Notes under the pieces: model-generated
What the model was told of the DNA's origin: nothing
Databases searched by the model: none
What the model saw: the letters and a program-made list of their open reading frames with translations, nothing else
Translations under genes and position numbers: made by a program
Assembly (NCBI GenBank): GCA_023417065.1
Contig: JAEZGH010000140.1
Span: 1 to 64,000, forward strand
Reading direction: 5' to 3'
DNA length: 64,000 bases
From: Bacteroidota bacterium
Lineage (GTDB): Bacteria > Bacteroidota > Bacteroidia > Cytophagales > Cyclobacteriaceae
In this document: one piece after another, positions 25,846 through 34,087 of the stretch
Layout of the letters: the number at the start of each line of letters is the position of its first letter
Position numbering within the stretch: position 1 is the first letter of the stretch

Positions 25846-26943
25846 TCATAACTGTTCTACCTTTACTTTGGTGCCCGAACTCACGGCCCGCATGATGGCA
25901 TCGATGATGAGTGTATCCTTCAGGCCTTCTTCGCCACTTACAATTGACTGCTTGTCCTCCATAACACATCGCGCGAAATCTTCGATCTGAAGGCGCTGCT
26001 GGAACACCTGAGGAAAGTCGAAGGCGCCAAGTGACGATCCCCCTTTTACACCAGAGTACTGAGTGGCAGGATTGAGTTCGATGTAACCTTTCGTACATGC
26101 GGCAAACAGGCGATCGATCATTCCCGCCGAGCCTGAATAGGAATTACACAGGGTTCCATCAGCAAATTCGAGTTGCCAGGTAAATATCTCATCTACTTCC
26201 CGAAAGATATCCTTGCGCTTCGTGGTTGCCTGCGCAGTGACATAAACGGGTTCAGCACCTTTGACGTGCCTTGCACTTTGAATCGGATACACAGCGAGGT
26301 TGTATAGCGGTCCTCCGCCCATGGCTTTTTTCAGTTTCCACGATCCTGCCGGAGGCGTGGAGAAATACCCGAGCGCAGATTCCATGTAATTGATTGGTCC
26401 GAGGGCCTCCTGCTGCCCCAGTCGCTTTGCCTCAATGAAGTTCGGATCAAAATGCATGCGGTACCCTATTGACAACTTCCTGTTGGCGCGTTTTGCGGCA
26501 GCAATCATGGAACGCGCTTCTTCTGCATTCATTGCCATTGGCTTTTCACAGATCACGTGCTTACCCGCCTTCAACGCCCTGATGGTATACTCGGCATGCA
26601 TGCTGTTGGGCAGGACGATGTACACAATATCTATCGCCTTGTTCTTCGCAATATCATCGAAGCTGGTGTACGAATAAACGTTCTCTTTGGGAATGATGAA
26701 GTCCTTCGACCACTGCGTGGCTTTTGATGCAGTACCCGTGACGATTCCGGCGAGGTAACAATTGCGCGCGTCCTTGAGGGCCGGGCCCAGTATTTTGGTG
26801 CTGTATTCGCCCAGGCCCACCAGCGCGATGCCGACTTTGTCTTTGCGTTGCTGCGCGAGCAGGTCGTTCGCGAATGACGGAAGTACCATCGCGGCAGCAG
26901 AATATTTTGCGATGGAACTGATGAATTTTCTCCGTGAGTGCAT
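25846..26943 (-). CDS. Gfo/Idh/MocA family oxidoreductase, exported
   Basis: The 365-residue product starts at ATG 26943 with a Tat signal (MHSRRKFISSIAKYSAAAMVLP). The NAD(P)-binding motif is VGIALVGLGEYSTKILGPAL; EKPMAMNAEEARSMIAAAKRANRKLSIGYRMHFDP is the family's central signature with the catalytic Lys. The C-terminal GFO/IDH domain follows. Such exported enzymes in Bacteroidota often act on sugars in the periplasm, with a tightly bound cofactor. The substrate is unknown. Confidence 0.9.
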   Translation of the reverse strand: MHSRRKFISSIAKYSAAAMVLPSFANDLLAQQRKDKVGIALVGLGEYSTKILGPALKDARNCYLAGIVTGTASKATQWSKDFIIPKENVYSYTSFDDIAKNKAIDIVYIVLPNSMHAEYTIRALKAGKHVICEKPMAMNAEEARSMIAAAKRANRKLSIGYRMHFDPNFIEAKRLGQQEALGPINYMESALGYFSTPPAGSWKLKKAMGGGPLYNLAVYPIQSARHVKGAEPVYVTAQATTKRKDIFREVDEIFTWQLEFADGTLCNSYSGSAGMIDRLFAACTKGYIELNPATQYSGVKGGSSLGAFDFPQVFQQRLQIEDFARCVMEDKQSIVSGEEGLKDTLIIDAIMRAVSSGTKVKVEQL

Positions 26944-27022
26944 CGTGATAGCTGATTGAGACTGCTGGCTAAGATAAAAAATGTTTACGCCGGATGAAAC
27001 CTGCACGATATGAGCGGCACCT

Positions 27023-27376
27023 TCAGACTTCCCTCCGACGATTGGGCTGTTTACATTCACAGCCTGCAGCTATCCGGCCACGTTCTGTATCGCTGGTGGA
27101 CAATGTCCCTGCTTTGAATGCAAGCCACAGGCATTTCATCTCCTGATACCTAACGTCGATAACCATACACTCCTGAGCACCCTTGAGAAGTATTTGCGCG
27201 CAGGCATATTGAATAGAATCTTCATGTTCGTCGTCGACTGCAAGTTTGATGGCCTGAATCGTTTCGAGATCCAGCATAAACGGCAGCCACACATCTGACC
27301 TGACTCCAAGATCAGCCAGTGCCCGGTTTTCACATAACACCTTGCACTCCAGTAACCCATATCCCCGGTATTTCAT
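27023..27376 (-). CDS. Hypothetical small protein
   Basis: The 117-residue product has no signal peptide. It is predicted alpha/beta with several cysteines (CKVLCENRALADLG, YACAQILLKGAQEC). The frame ends 79 bases before the Gfo/Idh gene on the same strand. No family is recognised. The distinct ATG and codon pattern favour a real gene, but the last 25 residues are low in complexity. Confidence 0.45.
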   Translation of the reverse strand: MKYRGYGLLECKVLCENRALADLGVRSDVWLPFMLDLETIQAIKLAVDDEHEDSIQYACAQILLKGAQECMVIDVRYQEMKCLWLAFKAGTLSTSDTERGRIAAGCECKQPNRRREV

Positions 27377-27559
27377 TGTGATCAGTTTTATTTTGTGAGT
27401 TCAGCGCACAACAGAATTGATTATGCGCTGGAAAAGATACTAAGATAACGGTGGGGCAATGACAGATAGTGACAGGTTGAGTGGCATTGTACAATCCATT
27501 ATCCTTCAATGGATAAGTAAATTGCCGGCCTCTTGATTGGAAATACTGACCCCGAAATT

Positions 27560-29098
27560 TCAGGGGGCTTCTTTGACAGAGGTAGTGTTATCCTTGCCTC
27601 CTTCCAAGCGACTTACAACGTCCGTAACCATGGTAGCCACCATTCTGATGTTGAACCATACCGCGTTCGAGTCGATCAGCATGCCGTTAGTAAGATGCCC
27701 TACTGCATACAGACAATTTGTGTCGTGACGGGAGGATACTACCTGCATGGTTTGCGGATTGATTTTTATTCCGCCAAGCGGGTAAGCTTCGATGATCCCT
27801 GACGCATGAATATTTTCAATCAGCTTCGACTTCATTTCACTGACGAGGCCACCGGGACCTGTTGCGTTGACGGCGTAGCCTGTTTCCATTATGTCGTTAC
27901 CACAATTCATCACGAACTTGCTTCCATTGTACTTCACGTCTTCGAGTCCGCCGCAGACGATAAGTTGATCGTTGTCAAACAATCTTTTCAGTCGCCGTGC
28001 ATTATGGATGGGCATGGCATGCCGCGTAATTTGCCAGTCGATACCAAGCCATTTCCGAAACCTCTGTTGTTCCTCCACGGACAGCCAATTCCATACGGCG
28101 GCAGATATTTCGCGGGTGGCATAAAGGACGTTGATGAGGCCATCTCCACCGCTCTCAGCGGAAGCAATATCTGCTTCCAGCAGGCTACGTGCGTCTCTGC
28201 CGTTGCGCTCCAGCTCTTTCCAGGACAACGTATGCCCGTAGTAGTGATGCACCTCTTTCTGAAACAGTCTGAACAGCTCCACCGCGGTAGGTGAGCGCAA
28301 CGCATTCCTTCTGATTGCATGTATCGCTTCAGCTGTAAGATACTTGCACTCATAATCGCTTTCCTTTCTGGGCTGCACCCGTGGCAAAAGACCATCCGGC
28401 GACACGAGAAGTATCTTTCCGCTGTGGTTATTGTCTACGAGTGTCATGACGGCATCGATCGCGCTAAGGCTTGTACCCAATACCCCTACCGTCGCATCTG
28501 TCGGAATTTTCAAAAGATTCTTACTTGGCCATGGAAAGTCGACATATGTATCAATTGGTTCAAACTCCTCGTACATCCGGGGTTTTGGTGTTCCCGGCGC
28601 CAGGATAACGATACTGCAGTCCAACGGTTCAGATCCATCTATCTCTACGCGATAACCATTCGGGCGGACATGAATATTTGTAGCCTCAGCATTTACGCAA
28701 TCTACCTGAATACGATGCCTTTTGGCCAAGTCAAGGTATTCGGCGAAGCACTGCTGCAGGTACACGCTGTAAAGGCGGCGCGTGGTATAAGAATCCTCAG
28801 GATCTTCATATTGCTTGAGCTCCTGTTCGGGAACGAGGGATTTGTGTGTCTCAAGCCAGTCACTGTAGTGGCAGGGTTCAAAGGGGTGGATTCCCATCAA
28901 CCTCGACTGGGTGTTGAGGAGGTGACCGGGTTGTTTTGTTCCAAACGCGAGGCCTTCACCAATCACGTCATTTTTTTCGACAATAGTGAAGCTGACGTTC
29001 TGATGAAGTTGCCGGATAATCAGTTCGGATACGAGTTGAATGAATGCGGCGACGCCATTGGCGCCGCCACCTATGATGAGAATATGGGTTTCGGACAT
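27560..29098 (-). CDS. FAD/NAD(P)-binding protein (NAD_binding_9 type)
   Basis: The 512-residue product begins with the dinucleotide-binding motif ILIIGGGANGVAAF. VEKNDVIGEGLAFGTKQPGHLLNTQSRLMGIHP is the signature of the FAD-NAD(P)-binding family (Pfam NAD_binding_9). A second nucleotide motif is VGVLGTSLSAIDAVMTL, and the end has YAVNATGPGG and LYAVGHLTNG. These are flavin-dependent redox enzymes of largely unknown substrate. It stands just downstream of hsp20 in the same orientation, with about 60 bases between. Confidence 0.85.
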   Translation of the reverse strand: MSETHILIIGGGANGVAAFIQLVSELIIRQLHQNVSFTIVEKNDVIGEGLAFGTKQPGHLLNTQSRLMGIHPFEPCHYSDWLETHKSLVPEQELKQYEDPEDSYTTRRLYSVYLQQCFAEYLDLAKRHRIQVDCVNAEATNIHVRPNGYRVEIDGSEPLDCSIVILAPGTPKPRMYEEFEPIDTYVDFPWPSKNLLKIPTDATVGVLGTSLSAIDAVMTLVDNNHSGKILLVSPDGLLPRVQPRKESDYECKYLTAEAIHAIRRNALRSPTAVELFRLFQKEVHHYYGHTLSWKELERNGRDARSLLEADIASAESGGDGLINVLYATREISAAVWNWLSVEEQQRFRKWLGIDWQITRHAMPIHNARRLKRLFDNDQLIVCGGLEDVKYNGSKFVMNCGNDIMETGYAVNATGPGGLVSEMKSKLIENIHASGIIEAYPLGGIKINPQTMQVVSSRHDTNCLYAVGHLTNGMLIDSNAVWFNIRMVATMVTDVVSRLEGGKDNTTSVKEAP

Positions 29099-29156
29099 GT
29101 TAACGACGGACTAGACGCACGGAATAGCCGTTTAAATTAGCGTGCCCGGCATCGCC

Positions 29157-29621
29157 TTATCGCCCGAACCACTTGCGGATTTTCTCTCTGATGGTTGACC
29201 ACCATCTTCCCTTACTTACGTCGCCCGAAATGGGAATTATGCGCCCCGGGTTGAGCGCGACAGTGCGCCTGATTTTTATCCGCAACAGGCCATCCCGGCA
29301 GGTTGCCTTCACGCGGTTGGCATCGGCATCCGGAGGGAGCACAAAAGAACGGTTGAATGACGTGTAGGAAAACTCAACGCGTTCCGGCACCCGTTCTTCC
29401 TTCGAAGCTGATACCAAAAGAATTCCATCCGTGATGTGAATGCTCAGATCCTTCTTCCGAAACCCCGGCACTGCCACTTCGATCAGGTAATGATCCGGCA
29501 GCGCGTGAATGTTGGCGTCGAAGGAGCTGAAGAAATCATGACTCACGATGTCTTCAACAGAACGGCCAAAATAGCTTTCGTTCAAATAGCCATAGGGCTG
29601 ATTCATCAACATTATGTTCAT
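29157..29621 (-). CDS. Hsp20/alpha-crystallin small heat-shock protein
   Basis: The 154-residue product has the alpha-crystallin domain at about residues 35-130 (YLIEVAVPGFRKKDLSIHITDGILLVSA ... FNRSFVLPPDADANRVKATCRDGLLRIKI). The last 25 residues are basic (KGRWWSTIREKIRKWFGR) rather than carrying the usual IxI motif as the final element. I start at ATG 29621 because GAAAGGAGGACTT immediately precedes it, a strong ribosome-binding site. Confidence 0.92.
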   Translation of the reverse strand: MNIMLMNQPYGYLNESYFGRSVEDIVSHDFFSSFDANIHALPDHYLIEVAVPGFRKKDLSIHITDGILLVSASKEERVPERVEFSYTSFNRSFVLPPDADANRVKATCRDGLLRIKIRRTVALNPGRIIPISGDVSKGRWWSTIREKIRKWFGR

Positions 29622-29632
29622 AAGTCCTCCTT

Positions 29633-30055
29633 TCATTTTCCAACTTCATGTTTAATGTCAGCACCTGCATATGAAGGCTGACTTTTGCCCTGCAAACGCG
29701 ATATTATTTTGCGCATGTAGAGGTCGTCGCGATAGCCGTACCTCAGATAATCAGAAGTAAACTCAGGCAAGGATGCAACATCTTCCTGTAGGAAAAGCAG
29801 GGAACCTGGTTGATCCTCTTTGGCATTAGCAGTTACTTCTGAAACATTTTGGGAGACGATGGAGAAGTTTTCCTGCGATGTATTTTCACAGGACTGAAAG
29901 AGAATAAAAATTGCAATTGCTATCCCCCAAAGTGGAACCTTGAATTCACGCGATTTGCGCCGGGGCTTTTTGAATAAAAAGTAAAACTGATTTTTCAGCT
30001 TTTTAATGGCTCTCCGCCTTGCGGTGTCGCCATTGGGTTTTGCCTTCACCTTCAT
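29633..30055 (-). CDS. Membrane-anchored or lipoprotein-like protein of unknown function
   Basis: The 140-residue product from ATG 30055 has a very basic N-terminus (RRRAIKKLKNQF, KKPRRKSREFK), one hydrophobic segment (VPLWGIAIAIFILFQSC) ending in a possible lipobox Cys, and an acidic outer part. It could be a single-pass anchored protein. The frame is open to 30214, where another basic stretch begins; the start is uncertain. It lies immediately upstream of hsp20, with 11 bases between its stop and the hsp20 start, so the two are probably cotranscribed. Confidence 0.5.
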   Translation of the reverse strand: MKVKAKPNGDTARRRAIKKLKNQFYFLFKKPRRKSREFKVPLWGIAIAIFILFQSCENTSQENFSIVSQNVSEVTANAKEDQPGSLLFLQEDVASLPEFTSDYLRYGYRDDLYMRKIISRLQGKSQPSYAGADIKHEVGK

Positions 30056-30297
30056 GGCCTTGCAGTTAACATCGAACCTTCGAAAATTCCGGGTACCGTC
30101 CCGGAAGCACGTGGCGTATTTCAAAAGGCGTGCCGACAGGAATTTTCGCAGACTGGAATGCAAGTTTGACAGTTTATGGCAGGACTGTTGCGGCTCTCTC
30201 CGTCGCTTTTTCATGTCCTGTTCCTGAAATGATTTTTGCGACGAGATGAAGAATCGTCGACAGTAAGGCGTAGATTTGATGAAATAAAATTACGGCC

Positions 30298-30399
30298 ATG
30301 TCAAAATCACAGGACGCAAAAAAAGAAAAGAAAAAACCGGCGACGAAAACGCTGAAAGAAAAGCGCGCCGAGAAGAAAATGAAAAAAGGCGGTAAGTAG
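30298..30399 (+). CDS. Lysine-rich small protein, 33 residues
   Basis: ATG at 30298 opens a 33-residue frame in which nearly half the residues are lysine (AKKEKKKPATKTLKEKRAEKK in the middle). A terminator hairpin overlaps its last codons, arguing that a transcript ends exactly here. I recall similar short Lys/Ala/Glu-rich proteins annotated as hypothetical in Bacteroidota, possibly nucleic-acid-binding (inference). No clear Shine-Dalgarno sequence is seen. Confidence 0.55.
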   Translation: MSKSQDAKKEKKKPATKTLKEKRAEKKMKKGGK

Positions 30400-30411
30400 G
30401 CTTACCGCTTT
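30386..30411. terminator. Hairpin terminator between convergent genes
   Basis: GCGGTAAG (30389-30396) pairs with CTTACCGC (30401-30408), with an A run before and TTT after. It is located between the small lysine-rich gene and the minus-strand DUF1080 gene and could serve both. Confidence 0.6.
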
Positions 30412-30438
30412 GATCGATGTCGTGAGCAAGCCCTATGA

Positions 30439-31374
30439 CTAGTTCAAGGGCGTGATCCTAATGCTTCGAAATTCCACGGGACCATGATCGCCCTGCAGCA
30501 GGATTGGTCCCGGTTCGCCTTCATTGCTGTCAAGCGCACCTCCGGTGATGCCGGGGATCTCCTGATTACAAATGATTGTTTTGCCATTTGCTTCAACGGT
30601 AATCATTCTGCCCACAAGGGTGATATCGTAAGTCTGCCACTCCCCGGGAGCCTTTGCAACCTGCTCGGAGGGCGCAATAAATCCATACACACCGCCAAGT
30701 TCTCCCGACACAGGATCATTGCCCTGGCTGTCCATGATCTGAACCTCATAACGTCCGCGCAGGTAGACGCCGCTGTTACTTCCCTTAGGATATCGGAATT
30801 CAACATGCAGTTTGAAGTTCCAGAATTTTTCCTCGGTCACGAGATTGGCACCTGACTTAGGACTTCTGAGAATGCCGTTCTCGACCACCCATTGGTTCTC
30901 GCCCAGCGCTCTCCAACCCTTCAGCGAGCTTTTCTGAATAAGTTCGATTGGCTTGCCGGGGTTACCAGCCTTTTGATCCCGGAGTGATGGTGCACGAATG
31001 CCTTTCCATGAATATTTCTTGCCGTCAGGGAATACGATCTCACCTTGAAGCTTTGATCCTTCAAGCTTACCACGTACCACCATATCGCCATTGCCTTCTT
31101 CCCACTGCGGGGGAATAGCAAATGAGAACTCATTGCCTGTCACTTTGACTTCAGAAACAGGTCGCGCACTTCCGGAAACGGCCGTGAATCGCCCGACAAG
31201 CGTTTTATGCCCCGAATGAGTTATCTCCAGCCAGGAGGGATTTTCCTTCCCATCCATCTGGAGGGTAAGGTCCCATCGGCCTTCAAATTCTTTCGTGTTA
31301 TTCTGCGCCGTGGATTCGGCAGCGGCTGCAACCAACAGCAGCCCGAGGGCGAAATTCAATAGTGTGGATTTCAT
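30439..31374 (-). CDS. Secreted DUF1080 (3-keto-disaccharide hydrolase) domain protein
   Basis: The 311-residue product has a signal peptide ending at STAQ. Residues 25-125 form a small lipocalin-like domain (FEGRWDLTLQMDGKENPSWLEI). Residues 135-311 are a DUF1080/concanavalin-like domain: LKGWRALGENQWVVENGILRSPKSGANLVTEEKFWNFKLHVEFRYPKGSNSGVYLRGRYEVQIMD and GEWQTYDITLVGRMITVEANGKTII. Some family members hydrolyse 3-keto-glycosides in the periplasm; the substrate here is not known. Confidence 0.9.
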   Translation of the reverse strand: MKSTLLNFALGLLLVAAAAESTAQNNTKEFEGRWDLTLQMDGKENPSWLEITHSGHKTLVGRFTAVSGSARPVSEVKVTGNEFSFAIPPQWEEGNGDMVVRGKLEGSKLQGEIVFPDGKKYSWKGIRAPSLRDQKAGNPGKPIELIQKSSLKGWRALGENQWVVENGILRSPKSGANLVTEEKFWNFKLHVEFRYPKGSNSGVYLRGRYEVQIMDSQGNDPVSGELGGVYGFIAPSEQVAKAPGEWQTYDITLVGRMITVEANGKTIICNQEIPGITGGALDSNEGEPGPILLQGDHGPVEFRSIRITPLN

Positions 31375-31518
31375 ATGGTCTGGATTTGAAGATAATATCG
31401 TATAAGGTTACGCGAAATCCAACGATGGATGCTATAACAATAACGAACATACATGCGCACCGTGTGCTAATGACATCCGTCCGTTTGGAAAATTTGTATA
31501 TTGGGCAAAATCCCTTGT

Positions 31519-31965
31519 ATGACATCAGAAATTCTACTTCGCTACCTCCATTTTATCAGTGTTTTTGTCATTGTCAGCTCAATTTCAACGGAACATTTGC
31601 TACTAAAGAAAGAGCTTTCGCGCCGGGAAGTGGGCCGGCTTGCAATGGTTGATGCAGCCTACGGCATTGCTGCGTTGACATTACTCGCCGCAGGGCTTAC
31701 GCTTTGGTTCGGCAGTCCGGGAAAACCTGCAGCCTTCTATTCAGGCAACTGGATATTCCATACCAAGATTGCGATGTTCCTTCTGGTAGGAATTCTTTCG
31801 ATTCGTCCAACGATATTTTTTATACGTGAACGAAAAGGCAATCCGGATGACAAGGTTGTAGTACCCGGTTCGATATTCTGGATGGTCCGGCTGGAGCTAC
31901 TGCTTCTGTTTATCATTCCTCTTTTCGCAGGACTGATGGCTAAAGGCATAGGCCTTTCAGAATAA
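31519..31965 (+). CDS. DUF2214 family membrane protein
   Basis: The 148-residue protein has four hydrophobic helices. YLHFISVFVIVSSISTEHLLLKKELSRREVGRLAMVDAAYGIAALTLLAAGLTLW is the DUF2214 signature with a conserved His that might ligate haem. WIFHTKIAMFLLVGILSIRPT adds a second histidine. Function is unknown. I start at ATG 31519. It is followed closely by another membrane protein gene. Confidence 0.82.
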   Translation: MTSEILLRYLHFISVFVIVSSISTEHLLLKKELSRREVGRLAMVDAAYGIAALTLLAAGLTLWFGSPGKPAAFYSGNWIFHTKIAMFLLVGILSIRPTIFFIRERKGNPDDKVVVPGSIFWMVRLELLLLFIIPLFAGLMAKGIGLSE

Positions 31966-31974
31966 CATTTGCCT

Positions 31975-33156
31975 ATGCACATCTTCCGAATGGCCGGAAT
32001 GTGGCGGGTTGCGAGCTACGTGTTTTGCGCATTGTTCACTGGGCTTGCCATTTGGTTATTGTATCGCGCAACGTCCGGCGCCACCACCATTGCATCTTCC
32101 GTGGGCTTTTGTGTTCTGGCCGCAGCTATTCTGTTTCTCAGCTGGTACATTTTCCGGGATGCACGGTACAGGCAGCTGATCATCACCGAGGAAGAAATTA
32201 CGTCCTTCTCACCGTTTCGTACAGTACACATACCGTTGTCCACCATCAATGGATTCAGAATAGTTGAAAACTATATCATTCTCGAGCTATCGGGCAACGG
32301 CCGTAAGCGCATCAAATTATCGATTTACTATGAACGGCAACATCAACTGAAAGAATGGCTTTACAACCACTTTCAGGATCTCGATGACGTAAAAGTCGCG
32401 CATGAGTTTATGGAGATACTTAGTGACGAGAGCCTCGGATCCAACCAGGGATCGCGCATAGACCGGTTCGTGGCCGCGAGGAACGCCGCCAAGTGGATCA
32501 CCGGCGTCGCGTGGGGTGTTGCGTTATGGGTTATCTTCTTTCCAAAGCCTTATCTTCTGGCGATCTTTGCGTGCATTTCAATACCGGTTATTGCCATCGG
32601 ACTTTGCTATTCTTATGCCGGGCTGATGAAAGGTGGTGACCGAACAATTACGGCATATCCAACGGTAGCTGTAGCGATTGCCGTACCATCGATGGCTATT
32701 ATGCTGCGCGCGCTCTTTGATTTCAATATCCTGTCTTTCGGAAACTTATGGATTCCGCTGCTGGTGCTAAGCATAATTATATTCGTCGCGTACAATATTC
32801 CAACGGGCGGATTCTCTCCACGGAACGCGACTGACTACATATTTCTGTTCGTCGTTGCGATTGTAGCGTTTGCTTATTCCTTTGGAACGCTTCTGTGTGC
32901 AAACTGCGCGGTTGACAACACCCAGCCCCAGGCCTTCGAGGCAAAGGTGATATCAAAACACATATCGAAAGGCAGGACTACCAGTTACTATCTTACCGTT
33001 GAACCATGGCAAGGCATCGAAGAACCAGAACAGATCAAGGTAGGCCGCAAGGAATATGAGCGTATACGGGGAGCAGACCGGATAACCGTTTATCAGCACC
33101 CCGGGTGGCTGAAAATTCCCTGGATCACGTATGCACTGAATTCAAAAGAAGAATAA
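31975..33156 (+). CDS. Multi-pass membrane protein of unknown function
   Basis: The 393-residue product has an N-terminal pair of helices, then a PH-like soluble part (QLIITEEEITSFSPFRTVHIPLSTINGFRIVENYIILELSGNGRKRIKL, similar in style to bacterial PH/YcxB-type segments), then four to six more helices, and a C-terminal beta-rich tail (VISKHISKGRTTSYYLTVEPWQG). I do not recognise a family. It begins 9 bases after the DUF2214 stop, so the two are probably coexpressed. Confidence 0.7.
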   Translation: MHIFRMAGMWRVASYVFCALFTGLAIWLLYRATSGATTIASSVGFCVLAAAILFLSWYIFRDARYRQLIITEEEITSFSPFRTVHIPLSTINGFRIVENYIILELSGNGRKRIKLSIYYERQHQLKEWLYNHFQDLDDVKVAHEFMEILSDESLGSNQGSRIDRFVAARNAAKWITGVAWGVALWVIFFPKPYLLAIFACISIPVIAIGLCYSYAGLMKGGDRTITAYPTVAVAIAVPSMAIMLRALFDFNILSFGNLWIPLLVLSIIIFVAYNIPTGGFSPRNATDYIFLFVVAIVAFAYSFGTLLCANCAVDNTQPQAFEAKVISKHISKGRTTSYYLTVEPWQGIEEPEQIKVGRKEYERIRGADRITVYQHPGWLKIPWITYALNSKEE

Positions 33157-33194
33157 AGAGGGGCGTTATTTGACAGGCTCCAGCGTTACCGATC

Positions 33195-33866
33195 TTAACG
33201 CGTCGTCGCGAAAGGAATTACGCGCAATTTTTCAACGGGATGGGGAGTATCGGGAAGCAGTCGAAACGTCCCCTTTGGCAGAAGGTCAGCCACGCGCTGA
33301 GAATAGGCCCTGTCTGCCATGTCGTCGCGATCGCCAAGCCATATTTCTACCTCATGAGGAATGCTGGCAAGAATATCTTCTGTCAGTAGCGGACTATCAC
33401 CCAATGTTTGCATCATCTGAGCTGTGCGTGCAATCACTTCGCGCCAGTCATTCGGCGTGTGCCGGCGTTCGAGGAGTCGGGCAAAAGCCGGAACCTTTTC
33501 AAGCATGAGATCGGGATTGAGTTTCCCAACTTCGCGCCGGGCAGAAGCCGGATCCCAGTCTAACTTCGTGCCGAGCGTAATGATCCTGCCAACTTTGTTA
33601 GGGTGAAGATGCGCGAACCAAAGGGCGACGTAACCGCCCATACTGTAGCCGAAAATATCCACCGGTTCAGTTACATTCTCCTTTGTCAGGAAGCGATCAA
33701 TGTCATCAGCAAACGTTTCAATGCCGAACCCAGCGTCGGAAAACGGTTCGCCGCTATGTCCGGAGAAGTTCATGCTTTCCACGGCACGTCCCTGATCCGA
33801 TAAAGCCTTTTTGACGGGGTCCAGCTGCGACTTTGAACCTAAGGCACCGTGAAGGAGAAGATACAT
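33195..33866 (-). CDS. Alpha/beta hydrolase
   Basis: The 223-residue product has LLLHGALGSKSQL (oxyanion motif HGALG), the nucleophile elbow DIFGYSMGGYVALWFA (GYSMGG), the probable acid in WLGDRDDMAD, and His in LLPDTPHPVEKL. The size and GDRD segment fit the small lactonase/esterase group. The substrate is unknown. Its start is 5 bases after the xseB stop, so it is likely in one operon with xseA-xseB. Confidence 0.85.
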   Translation of the reverse strand: MYLLLHGALGSKSQLDPVKKALSDQGRAVESMNFSGHSGEPFSDAGFGIETFADDIDRFLTKENVTEPVDIFGYSMGGYVALWFAHLHPNKVGRIITLGTKLDWDPASARREVGKLNPDLMLEKVPAFARLLERRHTPNDWREVIARTAQMMQTLGDSPLLTEDILASIPHEVEIWLGDRDDMADRAYSQRVADLLPKGTFRLLPDTPHPVEKLRVIPFATTR

Positions 33867-33871
33867 GCTGA

Positions 33872-34087
33872 TTATTCAGGAATCGGTTTTGACTCCATCT
33901 GTTTGATAATGTTGTTGACCTCCGCCTCTGTGTTCCTTAGCTTTGTCTGACAAAACGTTATTAATTCGGCAGCTCTCTTAACCTTGTCGGCGAGTACGTC
34001 AACCGAAACCGATTCTGATTCGATTTCTCCGGCAATAGTTTGCAACTCGCGAAAAGCTGCCTCATAGGTCATATTCTCCATGGTCAT
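33872..34087 (-). CDS. xseB: Exodeoxyribonuclease VII small subunit
   Basis: The 71-residue helical protein has the XseB signature (TYEAAFRELQTIAGEIESESVSVDVLADKVKRAAELITFCQTKLRNTEAEVNNII). It binds the XseA large subunit. The start at ATG 34087 (or 34081) overlaps the end of xseA by about 20 bases, indicating translational coupling. Confidence 0.93.
   Translation of the reverse strand: MTMENMTYEAAFRELQTIAGEIESESVSVDVLADKVKRAAELITFCQTKLRNTEAEVNNIIKQMESKPIPE

Noticed and set aside
28319..29140. 273-codon frame opposite the FAD/NAD(P)-binding gene
   Set aside because: Antisense shadow of a well-supported gene; no domain.
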